The notes beneath the pieces were generated by a model. The model was given only the letters and a program-made list of their open reading frames with translations. It made no database searches and was not told the DNA's origin. This document shows positions 58,240-64,000 of a stretch of 64,000 nucleotides of DNA, piece after piece. Source of the DNA: Larix kaempferi (Eukaryota; Streptophyta; Pinopsida; Pinales; Pinaceae); NCBI GenBank assembly GCA_027924585.1, contig BSBM01000965.1, positions 2,108,001 through 2,172,000 of the forward strand, written 5' to 3'. Each line of letters starts with the position of its first letter. Within the stretch, counting starts at the first letter, position 1. Position numbers and translations under genes: made by a program.

Positions 58240-60137
58240 ATATATAATAATAATTATTAAGTTAATATATCCATAAAACATAGTTTATATTAAGAAAGAA
58301 TTGTGAAAAAATCTTATACAATAATAAATTTATTATAACGAATAATGAAGATGTTTAATTGAAATTGAGGCTGTGATTATGCTTTGTAGATTTGGTAATT
58401 GGTTTGTTATAAGGTCTAGTATATATTACGTAGTCCAATCTAATTGTATACGACTTGCAAGAGTTGATCGTAGGTTTTCCAAGCGCATAATTTTCACGTT
58501 TTCATGTTAAGAACGTGTGAGATCATGAGGGGCCGACGTCTAAGGCATGTGTAGGCAGTTTTTATGAGCATCTAAATTTGTGAGCTAAGGATCCATTCTA
58601 TAGCTAGGATCTAAACTATAGTAGCATAATTCGAATACGAATATGATACAGAAAAAATACGTAATAAAAATATATAGTACGAATAAAATATGGAAATAGC
58701 TTGTTTATATATAATATTTTTAATCAAATATTCACAAATATATCATAAATATACATAAACATTTATATAATAAAATTTAACATATATTTAAAAAACAAAA
58801 AATATAAAATATCAACCACCTCCGATATGGAAGTGTGAGAGCAAAACCTACTTATTTATAGTTATTTTAATAAGTATGAAATTGAATGGTATTTTTGTTT
58901 TATATTGTTTAAATAATTAATATTATATTTATTTATTTAAATTGGTTTTAAAAATTTAATTTTTCACTAATAATCCGTATCAGTATTACACCTACACTGA
59001 ATATTTGACGAATTCGAATTTAATCCAAATTTCCATACATGAAATACCAATACGGCCGAATTATCCTAGTATGATCTAAACAAAAGAACTAACTCTAAAT
59101 AAAAGAACATATATATAAGAGAAAGTAAAACCAGATAGATGTAAGGTAGTGCTCTATCTTATTAATTGAATTCTCTTTCTCATTCAAAAAAAATCAATGA
59201 AATACCAATATAGTGAACTTGATGTTATGTATTAGGAAACTCCAATAAAAAATTTGCATGCCATGGGTATTTCCATGAAGTGAAGTCATGCAAGGCTAAG
59301 TAAGCTTAACTCAATGCTTGCACATAAAACTGTGAAGTAAGCTTTAATAAATTGAATCAAAACTTTAAGAAAACCTTACCCATATAGATGCAAAAAAAGG
59401 ATAAAAGACTTGAAAGAGCATCATTTATGAACTTTGGAGAAATCTTTGGAAATAGGTCCAAAGTTGAAAATGTATGTAAAATGCTACAAAATATGATTGG
59501 AATTGATGGGAAAATGTCCAAGTCTAGAGTTGCAGGGTGTCGAGTATTTGTTTCGGTACTCTTAGTATAATAGCCACCTCAAGGATTTCAGATACTAGTA
59601 CCAGCATAATAGAGGCCCAAAACATTAATGTAAACTAATGAAATTCTACTCATGAGATTATTTCACTACTATTGACTATATGCAGGTTCCTTGTAGACCA
59701 TGTATTGAGTTTGAAAATCAGAGAGATCTAAAAACAGACTAGAAAAATATTGAAAAATATGGAAATGCTGAAAAATGCTGGAAAGTGTTGGAAAATGTTT
59801 GAAAATCATCTTTCCACAACATGTGTAGGATGCACACTTAATATTGGTGCCAAGAGTGACTAAGGTTCCACTGCAAAGATAGGGCATGACATCCAACTTA
59901 AAATAATTGTAGTGGAAACAAGGAGAAAGGTTTCAAGTAGCTAATGACCAAGTTCGAAGATCTGTAACAACCTTACTCCCCTGTCCTTTTTATTTTCCAT
60001 GAACATAAAGATGAAATTTGCTAGAAGTTTGCAGGAATGAACTCAAAAAAGACTACTGCAAGCTATGAAACCTCATCACATGCAAAAAGGATCAAAAGAT
60101 TATACTTATATAAAAATGGAAACTAATCAAAACAGAG
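58240..60137. other. No gene seen
   Basis: AT-rich sequence up to the copia LTR. Only short frames and no recognised motif. Confidence 0.5.
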
Positions 60138-62066
60138 TGTTGAACTTTGGTTGTCATTGATGTCAATTGATGTCAAAGAGGGTTTAGTATTCATGTGCCA
60201 TTTTGAAGAAATATATGGAAGCTACTTTGAAGAAGTATATTTCTTTGCTAGTTTAAGGAAATATATGAAAGATACTTTGAAGAAGAATGTGGATGCCAGT
60301 ATGAAGAAGTATATCTAGAAGTGCATTGGCATCCTGAAGAAACAAGGTACACATGCAGGTCTTAAGTCCACCCAATCATATTCCTTCAAGGTAAAATCCA
60401 AAGAGTTGGTTGGACAAAAGTTGAGGAGTGCGCAAGCAAGCCAAAGAGTTGATTGGACAAGGTTCAGGAAGTGCACAAGCAACTTGGAACAAGAAGTGTT
60501 CGAACAATTATGCAAATCTTGAAAGTGCATAAGCCTCACTAATAGGAAGAAGCTTTTAGTTGTTGAAGCGTGCACAAACACCAAGATGGTAGTAGCGGTT
60601 GAAGATGTCAAGTGCGCAAGTCCCACAATAAATGATACATCAAGGGTGAAAGACCACACTGCAAGGGTGCAAGTCCCACTAGGAAGAGGACTGAGTATGC
60701 ACAAGACCCACAAGAGATGAAACCTCAGCACCGCAGAACATGACAAGTGGCGAAAGCATGAACCGTGAAGCAAAGAATAACCTGAAATCCATAACTTGTG
60801 GACATACAATTAGTGTAGGATAAGTATAAATAAGAAGTAAGTTGAAGATTTGAGGTAAGCTTGAAGTATTCTTTGAAGTGGAAATATGAAAGATACAAAT
60901 TTATCAAGCTTCTAATAATTAGGGCATCAAGGGCTCATGGAACTAGAACATGATAATCTAGTAGAGAGGCAAGTACGCATAAGCAGAGGAATGAAATAAC
61001 TGACGTGCGTAGAATGATGTTGTGATTTTGTCACAGTTGCACGATGATAGAAAGGAAAAATTACAGTAGATGTGAAAGTGTGTGAGGACTGAATGACAGT
61101 ATTGTAGACAACATGTAGGCAGTCAAATATGATATAAGAAAAAAGTGCAGAGGCATATTTGAAGTATATCTTGTGATGCACGAAGTGAAGAAGTTTGTGT
61201 GATGCATGAAGACTGATTGATGTGTACGAAGTATTGCAGTCCATGAGATGAATACAGATAGAGTTGGAGCACAATCGGGGATGCACGCCATGATGAGGAT
61301 GATCTGAGACAAGTGCATTAAAAAAAAGGATGAATCATATGATGCATAAAAGGTAGCATATTGTATAAATACTGTTGCACCAAGAATGAATGGAAACAAT
61401 TTAGAAGGTGTGCATTTCCATCTGATACAAATGTGCAAATTCAGAACAATAGGAGATCAAGAGATGCACAGTATCTGTTGAAGTGTAGTAGCATAGAAAT
61501 AGAAATACATACATAATATGAACATAGAATACAGAGCTTGATGATGGATCACATAGTTTGTGGAGTGCGAAGTGTTCAAGTGAAGTTCATGATACATAAC
61601 AACTGTTGCAATATCTCAAGGTTACAGAAAGTGCGCACAACATAAAGAACGATAGATTATCACAGATTATCAGAAGTGCGCACAGATCAATAGTTCACCA
61701 GAGCAATATCTCATTGTTATATATATCAATGGTTTCCTTCTAGTTGGTGTTGGTAAATCAGGGAGTTGGTGCATGTAAAACTAGGGGGTTATTACCTCCT
61801 TCTAGTTTTTGTTGGAGAACTTATGAACTTGGTGCTTCATCAGATGTAATATTTTATTATAAAAGAGCATTCTGTGGTTTTCTCCTGTTTGTGTTTCCAT
61901 GTAAAAATTAAGTGTGGTATGTGCTTTTGCGCATGTGTGGATGAATGTTTTATTTATGGTGGATTCATAATTGAATTTCAAGATTAACAAGTTAAGAAGA
62001 TAAAGATTGTTCATAACTGTGTTAATATTTATTCACCCCCCTCTTGGTATTAAATAGATTCAAACA
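60138..62066 (+). repeat. Ty1/copia 5' LTR
   Basis: Starts TGTTGAACTTTGG and ends CAAACA, 1929 bp, followed after two bases by a Met-tRNA primer site. The last 330 bp match 1-420. Inside, a phrase 'caagcaa..' with 'aaagagttg.ttggacaa' is repeated near 60400 and 60445. The 5' end is a proposal based on the TG and family-like opening; no second LTR lies in the window. Confidence 0.6.
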
Positions 62067-62068
62067 AT

Positions 62069-62080
62069 TGGTATCAGAGA
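62069..62080 (+). other. Primer binding site
   Basis: TGGTATCAGAGA, one base from the initiator Met tRNA site, directly after the copia LTR. Confidence 0.75.
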
Positions 62081-62119
62081 TGGTGTGTTTAGTAACAGCT
62101 TAACATTTGGAAGATAGAT

Positions 62120-63545
62120 CCCTACGCAGATTTTAACATCCTAGAAAAATTGTTCTTGTCTAACAAAGAGCATCCAACAAACTTGGATACAGAATATGAA
62201 GAGAAGGCTGAAGTAGACTTTGAAGGAGAACTGATCAGTACTCCAGATGAACTGAAGAAATCAAGGAATAGAAGCAAGCATCTGCAGGAATCACTTTTGA
62301 GATTAGAAGTAGATACCACTAGGTAGTGGAAATTAAGAGAAAAAATGTGTGAGAAATTGGAATCTAAAATCACTTCTCTAAGAGAAGAACTACAAAAGGG
62401 GAGCGGTCAATTGGAACATGGGAAAAAATTCAGAAACATCACTAATAAAGGTACACAAGTTGAAAATATATATGTAGACGCACTCATAAATCCTTTCTCA
62501 TTAAAAAATCATAAGTTTGAAGAAAACCACATGGAGTAAATTCATATGAAAACAAAACCTACACAAGTCACAAGAGTTCATCCAATAAGGTATCAAAATA
62601 TATTTTTGGGAAACTATTACTTTTGTCATATCTTTGGTCATAAAGCAATAAAATGCAAAGCAAGTGCACTTTCATATGCTAGGAGAAGTGTATTTTGTAA
62701 TCAGATGAATCCAAAACATTATAGCCTCAGGAAAATAGCCGAGACCCCAAAAGAAAATCTCAATCACTTTAGTATTTTGAGCTTAGATAATGAGTGCTAT
62801 AAATGTCACAATCATGGTCATGATAGTGAGAACTGTGAAAATAAATTGCCACCTACATAGTCAATGGAACCAACTAAATATCAGAAGGATTAGGTTTATC
62901 ATGAAGGATGCAACCTAGCTTTACATGCACAAAATAAAAAGGGACAATGGTACATAACCAACAGTTTTTATAAGCATATGATAGGAGAAAAAAAATACTT
63001 TTCTAAAATACAGGGAAGAAAAGGGAGGTAGTGTCTACTTTGGGGATAATGGATCTGTCAAAATATTAGGAAAAATATTAGCAAGATTGGGAAATAAAAG
63101 GATCAAAGAATAAAATGCCCTACTAGTTGAAAACATGAAATGAAATATTCTAAATGTCATCCATATGTGTGGTCAAGGGAACTCACTCACCTTTGACTAA
63201 GAAAAATGCAAAATCAGAAACAAGAATACATGCATAATAGTATCAATAGCCTCCAGAACCCCTAACAATGTATATATTATGGATGATGAAAAGGAAGAGA
63301 AGTGCTAATTAGGAAAAAAACAAAAAATTGGCTCTAGCATAGAATAATAGGACACATCAACTTTGACAATCTTGTCGGAATTAGCAGGAGACAAGCTGTA
63401 AGGGACATTCCAAGGATTACTAAACCATCAAACTCATTTTGCAAACACAGTGTGTATGGAAAGCAAACAAGGGTTACATTTAAGACAAAAGAGTATACTA
63501 CATAAAAACCTTTGGAAATGGTACATTCAGATATTTGCAGTCCCA
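62120..63545 (+). pseudogene. Copia gag-pol remnant
   Basis: Pieces in order: a coiled-coil-like Gag tail (KLESKITSLREELQKG, 62345 on); a decayed zinc knuckle whose first Cys is Tyr (YYFCHIFGHKAIKC); an intact knuckle CYKCHNHGHDSENC near 62800; a protease-like WYITNSFYKHMIG near 62950 that lacks the family's DSG; a VYFGDNGSVKILGK stretch; NILNVIHMCGQGNSLTF; and the integrase start GHINFDNLVGISR with KPLEMVHSD near 63510. The N-terminal Gag domain is missing. Several in-frame stops and frameshifts make it inactive. At about 63545 the homology ends against a copia piece on the other strand. Confidence 0.78.
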
Positions 63546-64000
63546 TGATGATACAGAGAGAAGATTCTTCTTGCGTCTAGGTACATATAGAACATCTTGC
63601 ATCTTTAAAGACTTCCTAGAGTCTAGCTTGTAGGAGGCTTCACCACTTCCTTTTATAGGGTATTGATAGTCATCCCTAAGTTTCACCTTATGAGGTGACT
63701 CATGTTCAGATAGGTCCATAAGAGATTCTTTGAATCCCGTAATATGTTTAGAATCCCCACTATCAATAAGCCAATCATTACACCCATGTGTAACAATACC
63801 TATGAGAGCCGAGATTAGAACATATTCATCGTCACTTGAAGAGTCTTCACTTTCTACCTTAGTCTTCTTTCTGGGAGGTTCATCATCCTCAGCAGCATGA
63901 GCTTGATATCTCTTCTTGTTGTTCTTATTCTTGATGTTGGATCCCTTTTATTTCTTGGGACAATCTGTGGCAAAGTGTCCCTTCTCATTACATGTGAAGC
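63546..64000 (-). pseudogene. Second copia fragment, opposite strand
   Basis: On the minus strand from the window edge: zinc knuckle CNEKGHFATDCPKK, an in-frame TAA (near 63950), a basic/acidic linker, protease with WLIDSGDSKHITGF near 63760 (active-site DSG kept), then VKLRDDYQYPIKGSGEASYK and MQDVLYVPRRKKNLLSVSS to about 63550. This is the Gag end, protease and pre-integrase stretch of a Ty1/copia element different from the one on the plus strand. It continues outside the window. Confidence 0.82.

Overview
The window looks like intergenic DNA of a large, repeat-rich plant genome. Every coding signal I can read is transposon-derived: plant-type Ty3/gypsy chromoviruses with a C-terminal chromodomain, Ty1/copia pieces primed by initiator-Met tRNA, a hAT fragment, Mutator-like elements and one unassigned DDE-type transposase. 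The low gene density and deep nesting would suit a gymnosperm, but nothing in the sequence proves that. I found no ordinary host gene, tRNA, rRNA or CRISPR array.

Layout, left half. 1-4560 holds copia LTR material, an LTR-like repeat and a truncated copia element (5' LTR, PBS, start of gag). 4562-8688 (minus) is a deleted chromovirus, copy 1. From 8689 an old gypsy element runs on the plus strand in pieces (8689-9687, 15092-16897, 21974-22766). It is split by a TIR/foldback element (9688-15091, itself split by deleted chromovirus copy 2 at 9984-13987), by a Mutator-like element (16898-21973) and by a full-length chromovirus on the minus strand (22767-28806). That last element has 375-bp LTRs differing at 2 sites, a TSD (ATCAT) and an open 1439-codon Gag-Pol frame. 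Copies 1 and 2 share the same set of in-frame deletions relative to it, so they define a non-autonomous subfamily that probably depended on full-length relatives. 30560-34031 is a second copy of the LTR-like repeat, split by another Mutator-like element.

Layout, right half. 35220-48196 is a candidate, so far unassigned, two-gene DNA transposon. An eight-part plus-strand gene (37886-40061, all introns phase 0) faces a decayed minus-strand DDE transposase gene (44347-47699). Between them lies a tandem array with a period of about 358 bp. A hAT copy with 8-bp TSDs sits in the 5' intron of the first gene. Just outside both genes, and once more at 52155, lie arrays of exactly three 18-bp near-palindromes at 26-bp period, plausible transposase binding sites. 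48300-52140 is CT-rich DNA surrounding 2.6 kb of GAT-type trinucleotide repeat. 52225-60137 is AT-rich and without recognisable genes, but has a 106-bp tandem duplication and a 132-bp near-perfect palindrome enclosed by 190-bp direct repeats. 60138-63545 is a decayed copia element (LTR, PBS, gag-pol remnants) of the same family as the LTR piece at 1-420; it abuts a second copia fragment on the opposite strand that runs off the window.
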